Assembly: GCA_963825615.1 (NCBI GenBank) | Contig: CAWGTV010000008.1 | Coordinates: 744,001-808,000 of the forward strand | DNA length: 64,000 nt | Source of the DNA: JAHEDT01 sp963825615 | Lineage (GTDB): Bacteria; Desulfobacterota; Desulfuromonadia; Desulfuromonadales; BM103 | Reading direction: 5' to 3' | In this document: piece by piece, positions 1-8,006 of the stretch | Numbering within the stretch: position 1 is the stretch's first letter | Layout: every line of letters starts with the position of its first letter | Notes under the pieces: model-generated | Told to the model about the DNA's origin: nothing | The model's database searches: none | Seen by the model: the letters and a program-made list of their open reading frames with translations, nothing else | Translations under genes and position numbers: made by a program

Positions 1-748
1 CAACACGTCCGGCCTTGATCGCCTCGGCCAGCGCAATTTCATCGATCAGGCCGCCCGTGGCGCAATTGATGATATGACAGCCGGGCTTGACCTTTGCCAG
101 GGTCTCGCGATTCAGGATGTGATCCGTGTCGGCGTTGAGGGGGATGTGCAGCGTCAGAAAATCAGAGCGGGCCAGAAGCTCTTCGAACTCAACCTGCTCG
201 GCACCGAGCAGGCGAATGGTCTCTTCGGCCAGGTAGGCGTCAAAAACAATCGGTTTCATTTTCAGGGCGAGGGCCCGTTCAATGACCAGTCGGCCGATTT
301 TGCCGGCGCCCAAAACGCCGAGGGTCTTACCGGCTATTTCGATCCCCAGGAAGCGTTCCGATTCCCATAGGCCGCTTTTGGTCGATTGGCTGGCCGCCGG
401 AATCTGCCTGGCCAGGGCGAAGACCATGGCGATGGTATGTTCGGCAGTGGTGGTCGTGCTACCGAAGGGCGTGTGCATGATGACAACCCCCTTGCGGTTG
501 GCTGCATCAAGATCGAGGTTCTCTGTGCCAACGCCGGCCCGACCAATGACCTTGAGCTTGTTTGCCGCATGAAAGACCTCTTCCGTGACCTGGGTGCCGC
601 TGCGCACAATCAGGGCATCGGCCTCGGCAACAGACTGCAGTAGCTGTTCATCCGTCAGCCCGGGCTGATAGTCAAGCTCGATGCCTTCAGCACGCTCCAG
701 GATCTGGAGCCCTTCACTGGGGAATTTGTCGGAAACCAGTACTCTCAT
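1..748 (-). CDS. D-3-phosphoglycerate dehydrogenase-like protein, C-terminus outside window
   Basis: The minus frame starts at an ATG at 746-748 and runs off the left edge, giving 249 residues. It begins MRVLVSDKFPSEGLQIL and carries the D-isomer-specific 2-hydroxyacid dehydrogenase layout: an N-terminal substrate lobe with RAGVGTENLD, then the NAD-binding lobe with the glycine motif GAGKIGR near residue 150. Family enzymes oxidise D-3-phosphoglycerate or a related 2-hydroxyacid with NAD. The N-terminus resembles SerA, but two more complete members lie at 43-48 kb, so which of the three feeds serine synthesis cannot be decided here. It has its own promoter candidate 58 bp upstream. Substrate is inferred from family only. 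Confidence 0.85.
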   Translation of the reverse strand, partial: MRVLVSDKFPSEGLQILERAEGIELDYQPGLTDEQLLQSVAEADALIVRSGTQVTEEVFHAANKLKVIGRAGVGTENLDLDAANRKGVVIMHTPFGSTTTTAEHTIAMVFALARQIPAASQSTKSGLWESERFLGIEIAGKTLGVLGAGKIGRLVIERALALKMKPIVFDAYLAEETIRLLGAEQVEFEELLARSDFLTLHIPLNADTDHILNRETLAKVKPGCHIINCATGGLIDEIALAEAIKAGRV

Positions 749-805
749 GACATGATCCGTCGTCGTGGGAAAGGGCGTTCACGCAATGTTGTCGCTCAAC
801 GTTTT

Positions 806-834
806 AACGTAGCAACCGGCATCTTCCCTGTCAA
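806..834 (-). promoter_or_regulatory. sigma70-type promoter candidate for the dehydrogenase at 1-748
   Basis: On the minus strand TTGACA (829-834) is followed after exactly 17 bp by TACGTT (806-811), 58 bp upstream of the start codon at 748. The -35 box is a perfect consensus; the -10 is fair. Confidence 0.5.
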
Positions 835-920
835 GGTTAAAGGCGGGTGTCGCTGACAGGTGACTCGCCAGCAAAAACATCCCTCGCCCTGACAGAACGG
901 CCTTCTTTGCGAACCATACT

Positions 921-2435
921 TCAACCGCTCTGGCCGGCCAGGTTTTTCAGGAAAGAGATCAGCAGTCGCACGCCAACCCCTGTGCCTCCCTTGGCAGTGT
1001 AGGGTTGCGCCGAGTCGCCCCAGGCGGTGCCGGCGATGTCCAGGTGGGCCCAGCGAAAATCACCGGCAAATTTTTTCAGAAAGGCTGCCGCCGTGATCGT
1101 CCCTGCTGGTCGGCCGCCGGTATTCTTGACGTCGGCAACGTCACTCTTGATCTGCTGGTCATAGTCGTCCCAGAGCGGCAATTGCCAGAGGCGTTCACCG
1201 CACTCTTCCCCTGCATGCAGCAGCGCATCCACAAGCTTTTGGTCGTTGCCGAGGACTGCTGTGGCATGGTGCCCCAAGGCGATAATGCAGGCACCGGTCA
1301 AGGTTGCCAGATCGATGACCAGCTCCGGCTGATAGCGTTTTGCATAAGTAAGGGCGTCGGCGAGAATCAGCCGCCCCTCGGCATCTGTGTTGAGGACCTC
1401 GATCGTCTGCCCGGACAGGCTGGTCAGGATGTCGCCTGGCCGGTAGGCCGTTCCCGATGGCATGTTCTCCACTGCCGGGACGATGCCGACCAGGTTGAGC
1501 GGCAACTTGAGCAGCGCCGCCGCGAGCATTGTGCCGATGACTGCCGCCCCGCCCGCCATATCCATTTTCATCTCGTCCATCTTCTCTGCGGGCTTCAATG
1601 AAATTCCGCCGGCATCAAAGACCACCCCCTTGCCGACCAGGACCACCGGCGACTGTTTTTTGCCGCCGCCTTGATGCTCGAGAATAATCATCTGCGGCTC
1701 ACGGAGGCTCCCTTGGGCGACACCGAGCAGGGCGCCGCAGCCGGCTTCGGTCAGTTGCTTCTTCCCGAGGACCTTGATCTGCAGAGTACTTTCGGTGGCT
1801 GCCGCCCGTGCCTGTTCGGCAAGGTAGACAGGAGATTTGACGTTGCCCGGTGCATTGACCAGATCACGGGCGAGGATCACCGCCCGGCAGAGGTGCTGCG
1901 TTTCTGCCAGGGCGGATTCGCAAGCTGGTTTTTCGCCGGTATTATCAATCAGCAGGGTCACAGACTGTGGAAGCTTGCGCCCCTCTTTACTCTTCTCGCT
2001 GAGAAACCGGTCATAACGGTAGCTGGCCAACAGAACCCCCTCGGCTACAGTCTGGATGCGGCTGGCGCAGTCGCTCTTTTGTATCGCGCAGAGGGGCAAG
2101 GCAAAGACGGCCTGCCCAAGTTTGTTTTCTATGACTTGTTGCATGGCACGCCCAGCCGCCTGGCGAAGTTTTTCCATGGACGCTTGCGCTTTTGTGCCGA
2201 GGCCGATCAGCAGAACGCGTTGTGCCGGCAGCTGACCGGCAGGTTGGAAGAGGATCTTTTCGCCACTTTTACCGGAGAACTCTCCACTCTGCCGGGCCTT
2301 GCGTAGCAATCCTCCCAACTGTTGATCGAGTTCTTTTTGCACGGGGTCCGAAAAGCTGTTTTCGAAGATGCCTATGACCAGGCAGGCCGTTTTTGTGAGT
2401 AGCGGGGATGCTTTGCGGATCTTTATATCCATCAT
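921..2435 (-). CDS. pepA: Leucyl aminopeptidase (M17 family)
   Basis: This is a cytosolic two-metal aminopeptidase that removes N-terminal residues from peptides. The M17 signature NTDAEGRL is present at about residues 349-356, and the metal/active-site lysine segment VGKGVVFDAGG at about 267-277, in a 504-residue protein of normal family length. The open frame extends 10 codons further upstream (to 2465), but AAAGGAG at 2441-2447 lies 5 bp before the ATG at 2435, so I place the start there; a second ATG follows directly at 2432. It is transcribed in the same direction as the dehydrogenase at 1-748, with 172 bp between them that contain a promoter, so the two are probably separate units. Confidence 0.93.
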   Translation of the reverse strand: MMDIKIRKASPLLTKTACLVIGIFENSFSDPVQKELDQQLGGLLRKARQSGEFSGKSGEKILFQPAGQLPAQRVLLIGLGTKAQASMEKLRQAAGRAMQQVIENKLGQAVFALPLCAIQKSDCASRIQTVAEGVLLASYRYDRFLSEKSKEGRKLPQSVTLLIDNTGEKPACESALAETQHLCRAVILARDLVNAPGNVKSPVYLAEQARAAATESTLQIKVLGKKQLTEAGCGALLGVAQGSLREPQMIILEHQGGGKKQSPVVLVGKGVVFDAGGISLKPAEKMDEMKMDMAGGAAVIGTMLAAALLKLPLNLVGIVPAVENMPSGTAYRPGDILTSLSGQTIEVLNTDAEGRLILADALTYAKRYQPELVIDLATLTGACIIALGHHATAVLGNDQKLVDALLHAGEECGERLWQLPLWDDYDQQIKSDVADVKNTGGRPAGTITAAAFLKKFAGDFRWAHLDIAGTAWGDSAQPYTAKGGTGVGVRLLISFLKNLAGQSG

Positions 2436-2545
2436 GAACTCTCCTTTAAAGCCACACGGGTTCATTGGAATTATGTAACTTCCCTATGATAGGCCGGTTT
2501 GTCCCTTTTGACTAGTGGCAAGCGATTATTATGGATTGTCTTTAG

Positions 2546-2746
2546 CATTTAATTGAGGAGGATGTCAGGTTAGATAAACAGTTGGCAGCGGTGACTCCGA
2601 TTATTCAAGAAGCCAACAGATATAGCCAAAATTTGGGTAAGGGCGTCTGGCTGGACATTGCTCGTTTAGTATTTAATTCTCATCCCCGCACGTTCGCATG
2701 CCAAGCTTGGAGAGAGGTGTGGCGGAAAGTCGTGAGTTATGCATGA
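2546..2746 (+). pseudogene. Remnant of an unrecognised coding sequence
   Basis: An open frame between stops at 2543 and 2744 reads like real protein, ending in segments such as GKGVWLDIARLVFNSHPRTF and ACQAWREVWRKVVSYA. It has no ATG, GTG or TTG with a usable ribosome site: AGGAGG at 2556-2561 sits directly against an ATG in another frame. I take it as the C-terminal part of a lost gene. I do not recognise the family. Confidence 0.4.
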
Positions 2747-2812
2747 TGTGAATGAATTCCAGCTGCCTGATCGAAGTTCAAGTCATTCTTTAGGCACTTC
2801 TATGCAGGCGTC

Positions 2813-3135
2813 TCAGAAAAGTTCTCCTCGGATGATATCCTCGGTGCTGGAAGGGATGCCGAAAAATTTATTATTTACGATATCTCCCGTGACCCATTTG
2901 ACGTTCGAGACCGGTCCCTGTCAACGGATTGATGATCAGGAGGTCGGCAACGCTGTACGGAAGGGCATAGAATATATCCTTCGGCGCCAGAATTGTTTCT
3001 GACCAGCCGGAGTCATCAAATTCGCTCCCATCGAACTTAGAGACGCTGAATTGGTTGCGAGGTCAATGATGAGGATATCATCCGCGACGAAAGGAATCCC
3101 GTAAATATTGCCGTTCGGGAGGGGTTTGCCATGGC
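2813..3135 (-). pseudogene. Decayed beta-propeller-type repeat protein fragment
   Basis: Read on the minus strand, three successive frames each contain one copy of the same motif: NGNIYGIPFVADDILIIDLA (about 3060-3125), KDIFYALPYSVADLLIINPL (about 2915-2985) and NNKFFGIPSSTEDII (about 2825-2880). The pattern [N/K]-x-[I/F]-[Y/F]-[G/A]-[I/L]-P followed by a strand ending LIID/LIIN is the repeat of a family of bacterial beta-propeller proteins in which one blade follows another. The copies can only be joined across two frame changes, and neither a start nor the remaining blades exist, so this is a gene relic. Its original function is unknown. Confidence 0.55.
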
Positions 3136-3168
3136 CTACGCAGAGCAGGAGATGAAGCGTTTGCCTGA

Positions 3169-3417
3169 TTTTATTTCCACGCTCTCAGACGAGCAGGGAC
3201 GATATCCTCTTTATCTCCAGCGGGTGGCACCTACTTTCAGGGCGCCCGCATCCAGGCATGGGACATGCAGATTCATGGTGAACCGAATAGGATTTACGGC
3301 GGCGAGACCCCTGAGCCGGTTACGGTCGAAACCAACAGCTTTGTCGAAGACCTGCGTGTCGAGCTGAAACCTTTTCAAGGCACCTATCAACCTGGCAAAA
3401 GTCGCAGGCCGTTTTAG
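3169..3417 (+). pseudogene. C-terminal remnant of an unrecognised protein
   Basis: An 82-codon frame, open from the stop at 3166 to TAG at 3415-3417, reads as plausible protein (for example AGGTYFQGARIQAWDMQ and NSFVEDLRVELKPFQG) but has no start with a ribosome site. It lies next to the propeller relic on the other strand. I read it as the tail of a larger gene that has been lost; the family is not recognised. Confidence 0.35.
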
Positions 3418-3432
3418 TGAGTAATCCTCAAA

Positions 3433-3472
3433 AGCAGCAAGGTCCGGAGCCTTTGCACCGGCCCTTGCTGCT
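3433..3472 (-). terminator. Rho-independent terminator of hemL
   Basis: A perfect 10-bp stem (AGCAGCAAGG at 3433-3442 with CCTTGCTGCT at 3463-3472) is followed, reading on the minus strand, by TTTT. It begins 20 bp after the hemL stop. Confidence 0.8.
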
Positions 3473-3492
3473 TGATTGCTAAAAAAACCCGG

Positions 3493-4776
3493 TTAAAGGT
3501 TTTTGAATGCCTTGCTCGCCGCCTCGATGGTTTTATCAAGATCCTCCTTTGAGTGGGCGATGCTCATAAAGCCAGCTTCGTATTGCGACGGCGCAAGGTT
3601 GATCCCCTGGTCGAGCATGCTGCGGAAGAACTTGGCGAAAATCTGAGGAGTTTCAGGCTTGACGTCACTGAAGTTGAAGACTTTCTGATCTTGGAAGTAG
3701 GTACAGAACATGCCGCCGACGCGCTGCAGCGAGGTCGGGATCTGGGCCTTAGCGGCCGCTTCCTCGAGTCCCTTGCAGAGGTAGGCGCTCTTCTCCTCGA
3801 TGGCTTCGTAAAAGCCGTCCTCCTGGAGCAGTTCCAAGGTGGCGATGCCCGCGGCCATGGCGAGCGGGTTCCCGGAGAGGGTGCCGGCCTGGTAGACGCC
3901 GCCGAGGGGGGAGAGCTTTTCCATGATGTCCCGCTTGCCGCCGAAGGCGCCGACGGGCAGGCCGCCGCCGATGATTTTGCCGAGGCAGACCAGGTCGCCA
4001 CGAACACCGAAACGTTCCTGCGCGCCGCCGTAGGCCACGCGGAAGCCGGTCATGACTTCATCGATGATCAGCAGAATTCCTTCGGCGTCGCACAGCTGAC
4101 GCAAACCCTCAAGGAAGCCAGGCTTGGGGGCAACACAGCCCATGTTGCCGGCAACTGGCTCGAGGATGATGCAGGCGATTTCGCCGCTGTTGGCTGCGGC
4201 TATTGCCTTGACCTCCTCGAGGTCGTTGTAAGTCGCCGTCAGGGTGTGCTTGGCGAAATCGGCGGGCACCCCCGGAGAGGTCGGTACGCCGAAGGTTGCC
4301 AGGCCGCTGCCGGCTTTGACCAGCAGTGAGTCGGCATGGCCGTGGTAGCAGCCGTCGAACTTCAGAATCTTGTCGCGTCCGGTGTAGCCGCGCGCCAGGC
4401 GGATGGCGCTCATGGTCGCTTCCGTGCCGGAGGAGACCATGCGGACTTTTTCAATGTTCGGGTAAGCCGCGCAGACCATTTCGGCGAGTTGCGTTTCGCG
4501 GGCCGTGGGCGCGCCGAATGAGGCGCCGGTTGCTGCCGTGTGTTGGATGGCCTCGACGACTTTCGGATGACAATGACCGAGGATCATCGGCCCCCAGGAA
4601 CCGACATAGTCAATGTAGGCATTATCATCGGCGTCGAAAATTTTCGAGCCGGCGGCTCGGGCAATAAAGATCGGGTCACAGCCCACGGATTTGAAGGCAC
4701 GTACCGGGCTGTTGACCCCGCCAGGGATAACTTGTTTGGCTTTGGCAAAGAGGGCGGAAGATTGCAGGTGGTTCAT
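3493..4776 (-). CDS. hemL: Glutamate-1-semialdehyde 2,1-aminomutase
   Basis: This PLP enzyme converts glutamate-1-semialdehyde to 5-aminolevulinate, the C5-route entry to tetrapyrroles, needed here for haem and cobamides. The protein is 427 residues, normal for the family. It shows the substrate-binding stretch GCYHGHADSLLVKAGSG (about 142-158), the PLP aspartate motif IIDEVMTGFR (about 238-247) and the PLP lysine in LGKIIGGGLPVGAFGG (about 264-279). Start: AAGGAG lies 6 bp before the ATG at 4774-4776. It stands alone on the minus strand, diverging from rnfA and closed by its own terminator. Confidence 0.95.
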   Translation of the reverse strand: MNHLQSSALFAKAKQVIPGGVNSPVRAFKSVGCDPIFIARAAGSKIFDADDNAYIDYVGSWGPMILGHCHPKVVEAIQHTAATGASFGAPTARETQLAEMVCAAYPNIEKVRMVSSGTEATMSAIRLARGYTGRDKILKFDGCYHGHADSLLVKAGSGLATFGVPTSPGVPADFAKHTLTATYNDLEEVKAIAAANSGEIACIILEPVAGNMGCVAPKPGFLEGLRQLCDAEGILLIIDEVMTGFRVAYGGAQERFGVRGDLVCLGKIIGGGLPVGAFGGKRDIMEKLSPLGGVYQAGTLSGNPLAMAAGIATLELLQEDGFYEAIEEKSAYLCKGLEEAAAKAQIPTSLQRVGGMFCTYFQDQKVFNFSDVKPETPQIFAKFFRSMLDQGINLAPSQYEAGFMSIAHSKEDLDKTIEAASKAFKNL

Positions 4777-5021
4777 GGTCGCTCCTTAAGCGCGGATTGA
4801 GTCAATTTTGTCTGAATGATCAAAGTGGGAAAAGATCTTGGTATTGATGCTCTGGGTCAATCAAGTATCGCAGTCAGTCTGTTAACATAGCCATTGTAGC
4901 CTGTCAAGTTGCTGTCTGGCGAGGTCGCTGGCTTGTTTGGGTGGGCAGGTGACGTGGTGTGTTTTAGTTTGGCTAAAATTATTTTGGTAATTTTATAGCG
5001 GATTTGATAAAAATTAGTCTT

Positions 5022-5042
5022 GCCAAATTTGGCCTTGCGCAA
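5022..5042. promoter_or_regulatory. Palindromes upstream of the rnf promoter
   Basis: GCCAAATTTGGC (5022-5033) is a perfect 12-bp palindrome, followed one base later by TTGCGCAA (5035-5042), another perfect palindrome. They lie 68 bp upstream of the rnf -35 box in the hemL-rnfA divergent spacer. Binding by a regulator is only inferred. The rest of the 394-bp spacer is AT-rich and shows no gene. Confidence 0.3.
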
Positions 5043-5109
5043 TATTCAAGAGGGCATTGCGCGCTTAGCGCTTTTGAAGTAAAACTAAAAGATTCTCATT
5101 GTATTGCGT

Positions 5110-5138
5110 TTGACTTTGCCAGATAAGTGATTTATAAC
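5110..5138 (+). promoter_or_regulatory. Promoter of the rnf operon
   Basis: TTGACT (5110-5115), a 17-bp spacer and TATAAC (5133-5138) make a near-consensus sigma70 promoter, with 32 bp from the -10 box to the rnfA start codon. Confidence 0.7.
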
Positions 5139-5170
5139 CGCTGGTCTGACCAATTTACAGGGTAGGGTGC

Positions 5171-5752
5171 ATGACTGATCTGCTTGTCATTCTGGTAAGC
5201 GCCATCTTCGTCAATAACTTTGTCTTGGCGCGTTTCCTCGGCATCTGTCCGTTCCTGGGAGTTTCCAAAAAAGTGGAAACGGCACTGGGGATGGGGATGG
5301 CGGTGACTTTTGTCATGACCGTGGCCACGGTTGTAACCTGGTTTGTCCAGTACTTTATCCTTATCCCTTTCGGCATCGAATATCTGCAGACCATAGCGTT
5401 TATCCTGGTGATTGCCTCGCTGGTGCAACTGGTGGAGATGGTGATCCAGAAGGTCAGCCCGGTGCTTTACCAGTCCCTGGGGATTTTTCTGCCGCTGATC
5501 ACCACCAACTGCGCGGTCCTGGGCCTGGCGGTTCTCAATATCCAGAAGGATTACAGTTTTCTCGAGGGGGTTGTTTTCGCTATCGGGGCCGCGCTCGGTT
5601 TCACTCTGGCCCTGGTTCTTTTTGCCGGCCTGCGTGAACGCTTGGAACTCTGTGCGGTGCCGCAGAGCTTCCGCGGCACGGCCATCGCCCTGGTGACGGC
5701 TGGTCTGCTGTCGTTGGCCTTTATGGGCTTTGCGGGATTGGTCAAAGGGTAG
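5171..5752 (+). CDS. rnfA: Rnf electron-transport complex subunit A
   Basis: RnfA is an integral membrane subunit of the ion-pumping ferredoxin:NAD+ oxidoreductase. The 193-residue product is almost wholly hydrophobic, with about six membrane helices, and opens with the conserved VSAIFVNNFVLARFLGICPF region; the helix holding TTNCAVLGLAVLN (about 117-129) contains the cysteine that in Rnf/Nqr A-type subunits helps bind the intramembrane iron centre. First gene of rnfABCDGE, the gene order usual in Proteobacteria, not the CDGEAB order of clostridia. The ATG at 5171 is preceded by the AG-rich stretch CAGGGTAGGG. Confidence 0.95.
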   Translation: MTDLLVILVSAIFVNNFVLARFLGICPFLGVSKKVETALGMGMAVTFVMTVATVVTWFVQYFILIPFGIEYLQTIAFILVIASLVQLVEMVIQKVSPVLYQSLGIFLPLITTNCAVLGLAVLNIQKDYSFLEGVVFAIGAALGFTLALVLFAGLRERLELCAVPQSFRGTAIALVTAGLLSLAFMGFAGLVKG

Positions 5753-5812
5753 GTCGCGAACCCGGTTCAGGGCTTTGCGCCTGTCCCACTAGATATGGAT
5801 CAAGGTTGATTT

Positions 5813-6655
5813 ATGCTCGCAGCTATATTGAGCCTCGGATGTATCGGCCTGTTTGCCGCCGTTGCCTTGGGGGTCGCCGCTAAAAAATTCGCCGTCGAGG
5901 TCGATCCGCGCGAACTTGCCATCCTCGAGGCCCTCCCTGGGGCCAATTGCGGGGCCTGTGGATTTCCAGGCTGCGCCGGTTATGCCAAGGCTCTGGTTGC
6001 GGGAACAATCGATTTGAACCAGTGCCCTCCGGGGGGCGCGGACGTCGTGGTGAAACTGGCCCGTATCCTGGGGGTCGAGGCGTCGGCAACGGCCCGGCAA
6101 ATTGCCGTGGTCCTCTGTCAGGGTGACAACCGCAAAGCACAGCTCAAGTACCATTATCTCGGGTTTGAAGACTGCACGGCGGCGCAACGGATTGCCGGTG
6201 GGCCGAAGACCTGCCCCGGCGGGTGTCTGGGGCTCGGCTCCTGCCAGCGCGCCTGTCCGTTTGATGCCATCGAAATGACTGCCGATGGTTTGGCGGTCAT
6301 CAGTCGGGAAAAATGTACCGGCTGCCGCAAATGTATTGCCGTGTGCCCGCGCAATGTCATCCGCATGACGCCCTACGCTTCGACGATTCACGTGTTGTGT
6401 AACAGTCATGATAAGGGCGCTGCCGTCCGCAAGTACTGCCAGGTTGGCTGCATCGGCTGCCAGATCTGCCATAAAACCGTGCCTGACGCCTATAAAATCG
6501 AGAATTTCCTCGCGGCGGTTGTTTACGAACATGATGGCGAGGCGGGTGAGGCGATTACCAAATGCCCGACCAAGTGCATTCGCGACTTTGCCGCGGGTTA
6601 TCCCGATGGCAGTTGCCAGTTGCCAGCTGTTGCAGACAATTCACACGCGGCCTGA
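5813..6655 (+). CDS. rnfB: Rnf complex subunit B, polyferredoxin
   Basis: RnfB is the iron-sulfur subunit that takes electrons from ferredoxin. In the 280-residue product a single N-terminal membrane helix (1-23) is followed by the Cys motif CGACGFPGC with C46, C49, C54 and C71 (the four-Fe-S domain), then ferredoxin-type motifs (CQRACPFD, CTGCRKCIAVCP) and a further Cys-rich stretch CQVGCIGCQICHKTVP. The tail ends with KCPTKCI. This is longer than the about 190-residue gammaproteobacterial RnfB and nearer the long anaerobe type. It is separated from rnfA by 60 bp and belongs to the same operon. Confidence 0.93.
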   Translation: MLAAILSLGCIGLFAAVALGVAAKKFAVEVDPRELAILEALPGANCGACGFPGCAGYAKALVAGTIDLNQCPPGGADVVVKLARILGVEASATARQIAVVLCQGDNRKAQLKYHYLGFEDCTAAQRIAGGPKTCPGGCLGLGSCQRACPFDAIEMTADGLAVISREKCTGCRKCIAVCPRNVIRMTPYASTIHVLCNSHDKGAAVRKYCQVGCIGCQICHKTVPDAYKIENFLAAVVYEHDGEAGEAITKCPTKCIRDFAAGYPDGSCQLPAVADNSHAA

Positions 6656-6684
6656 TGTTCACGGCGCAGGATTGATGGACAGGG

Positions 6685-8001
6685 ATGAAACTGAAAACCT
6701 TTGCAGGCGGCATACACCCGCCGGATAACAAGCAGTGGACATCGCACAAGGCGATCGAAGTCTGCTCGCTGCCCGCGGAATTCGTCGTGCCCTTGGCTCA
6801 GCACATCGGCGCCCCTTCTGTGCCGTGCGTGGAGGTTGGCCAGCAAGTCGCCAGAGGACAGGAAATCGGCTCCGCCAAGGGTTTCGTTTCCGTGCCGGTC
6901 CACGCCCCGACTTCGGGCGAGGTCGTTGCCATTGAGGATCGTCCTCACCCCTGGGGGACGGCGCTGCCGGCGGTTATCATCAGGCCGGATGGTGAAGATC
7001 GCTGGTCATCGGCTCTGCAGCCTGCCGACCCGGGGACGCTTTCTCCTGAGGATATGGTCGAGCGAGTCCGTCGGGCCGGAGTGGTCGGCATGGGCGGCGC
7101 GGCTTTTCCTGCTCATGTCAAGCTGTCACCGCCGCCGGAAAAGAAGATCAATACCCTGATTTTTAACGGCGTCGAGTGTGAGCCGTACCTGACGGCTGAT
7201 CATCGCATGATGCTCGAGGAGCCTGAGCGAATTTTGCAAGGCGTTGCTCTGCTGCAATTTATTTTCGGTGCCGAACGTGTGGTGATCGGTGTTGAAGCGA
7301 ACAAGCCTGACGCGATCGCCTTGCTTACGCAGCTATGTGCCGGAGCTCCGGTTGAGGTGGTGCCTCTGGAGGTCAAGTATCCGCAAGGGGCCGAAAAACA
7401 GCTGATTGCCGCTGTGACCGGCAGGGAAGTGCCCTCCGGGGGGCTGCCGATGGATATCGGCGTGGCTGTGCACAACGTGTCGACAGCTGCAGCGGTTACC
7501 GATGCGGTGATTCATGGCCGGCCGCTGATCGAGCGCGTCTGTACGGTAACCGGCCCGGCGATTCGTGAGCCGAAGAACCTGCGCATCCGCATAGGTACAC
7601 CGCTCTCACACCTGGTGGAAGCCTGTGGCGGGTTGCTTGAAGAACCGGGGAAGATTATCCTCGGCGGCCCGATGATGGGCTTTACCCAGCTTGGTTTGAA
7701 TGTGCCGGCGACCCGTGGCACGTCCGGTCTGCTGCTGCTGCGCGCCGCCGATGTCGCCCTCCAGCCGGAGGGGCCCTGTATCCGTTGCGCGCGATGCGTG
7801 CAGGCTTGCCCGATGCATCTGCTGCCGACCACGATTGCGGCCTATTCCCGGCGCAATCTGATCGCCGTAGCAACTGAGTATTGTGCGATGGACTGCATCG
7901 AGTGCGGCAGCTGTAGCTATGTCTGTCCGGCGGCGATTCCTCTGGTGCAGGCGATCCGTTACGGCAAGGCCGCCATACTCGCTAAAAAGAGGAGCTCCTG
8001 A
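6685..8001 (+). CDS. rnfC: Rnf complex subunit C, NADH-binding
   Basis: RnfC is the peripheral subunit holding FMN and the NAD(H) site, related to NuoF/Nqo1. The 438-residue protein starts MKLKTFAGGIHPPDNK, typical of RnfC, includes the glycine-rich nucleotide/FMN segment GVVGMGGAAFPAHVKL (about 131-146), and ends with two [4Fe-4S] motifs CIRCARCVQACP and CIECGSCSYVCP (about 365-415). Usual family length is 430-450 for forms without long alanine-rich tails, so it is complete. The ribosome site is weak (ACAGGG just before the ATG). Confidence 0.93.
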   Translation: MKLKTFAGGIHPPDNKQWTSHKAIEVCSLPAEFVVPLAQHIGAPSVPCVEVGQQVARGQEIGSAKGFVSVPVHAPTSGEVVAIEDRPHPWGTALPAVIIRPDGEDRWSSALQPADPGTLSPEDMVERVRRAGVVGMGGAAFPAHVKLSPPPEKKINTLIFNGVECEPYLTADHRMMLEEPERILQGVALLQFIFGAERVVIGVEANKPDAIALLTQLCAGAPVEVVPLEVKYPQGAEKQLIAAVTGREVPSGGLPMDIGVAVHNVSTAAAVTDAVIHGRPLIERVCTVTGPAIREPKNLRIRIGTPLSHLVEACGGLLEEPGKIILGGPMMGFTQLGLNVPATRGTSGLLLLRAADVALQPEGPCIRCARCVQACPMHLLPTTIAAYSRRNLIAVATEYCAMDCIECGSCSYVCPAAIPLVQAIRYGKAAILAKKRSS

Positions 8002-8006
8002 GCCCC

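Noticed and set aside
4857..5042. A 61-codon minus-strand frame in the hemL-rnfA spacer.
   Set aside because: AT-rich, no ribosome site, low-complexity Lys/Asn/Thr composition and no family resemblance.
5080..5105. A possible Fur-type half-site (AAAGATTCTCATT) before the rnf promoter.
   Set aside because: Only one weak half matches; no second half at proper spacing.
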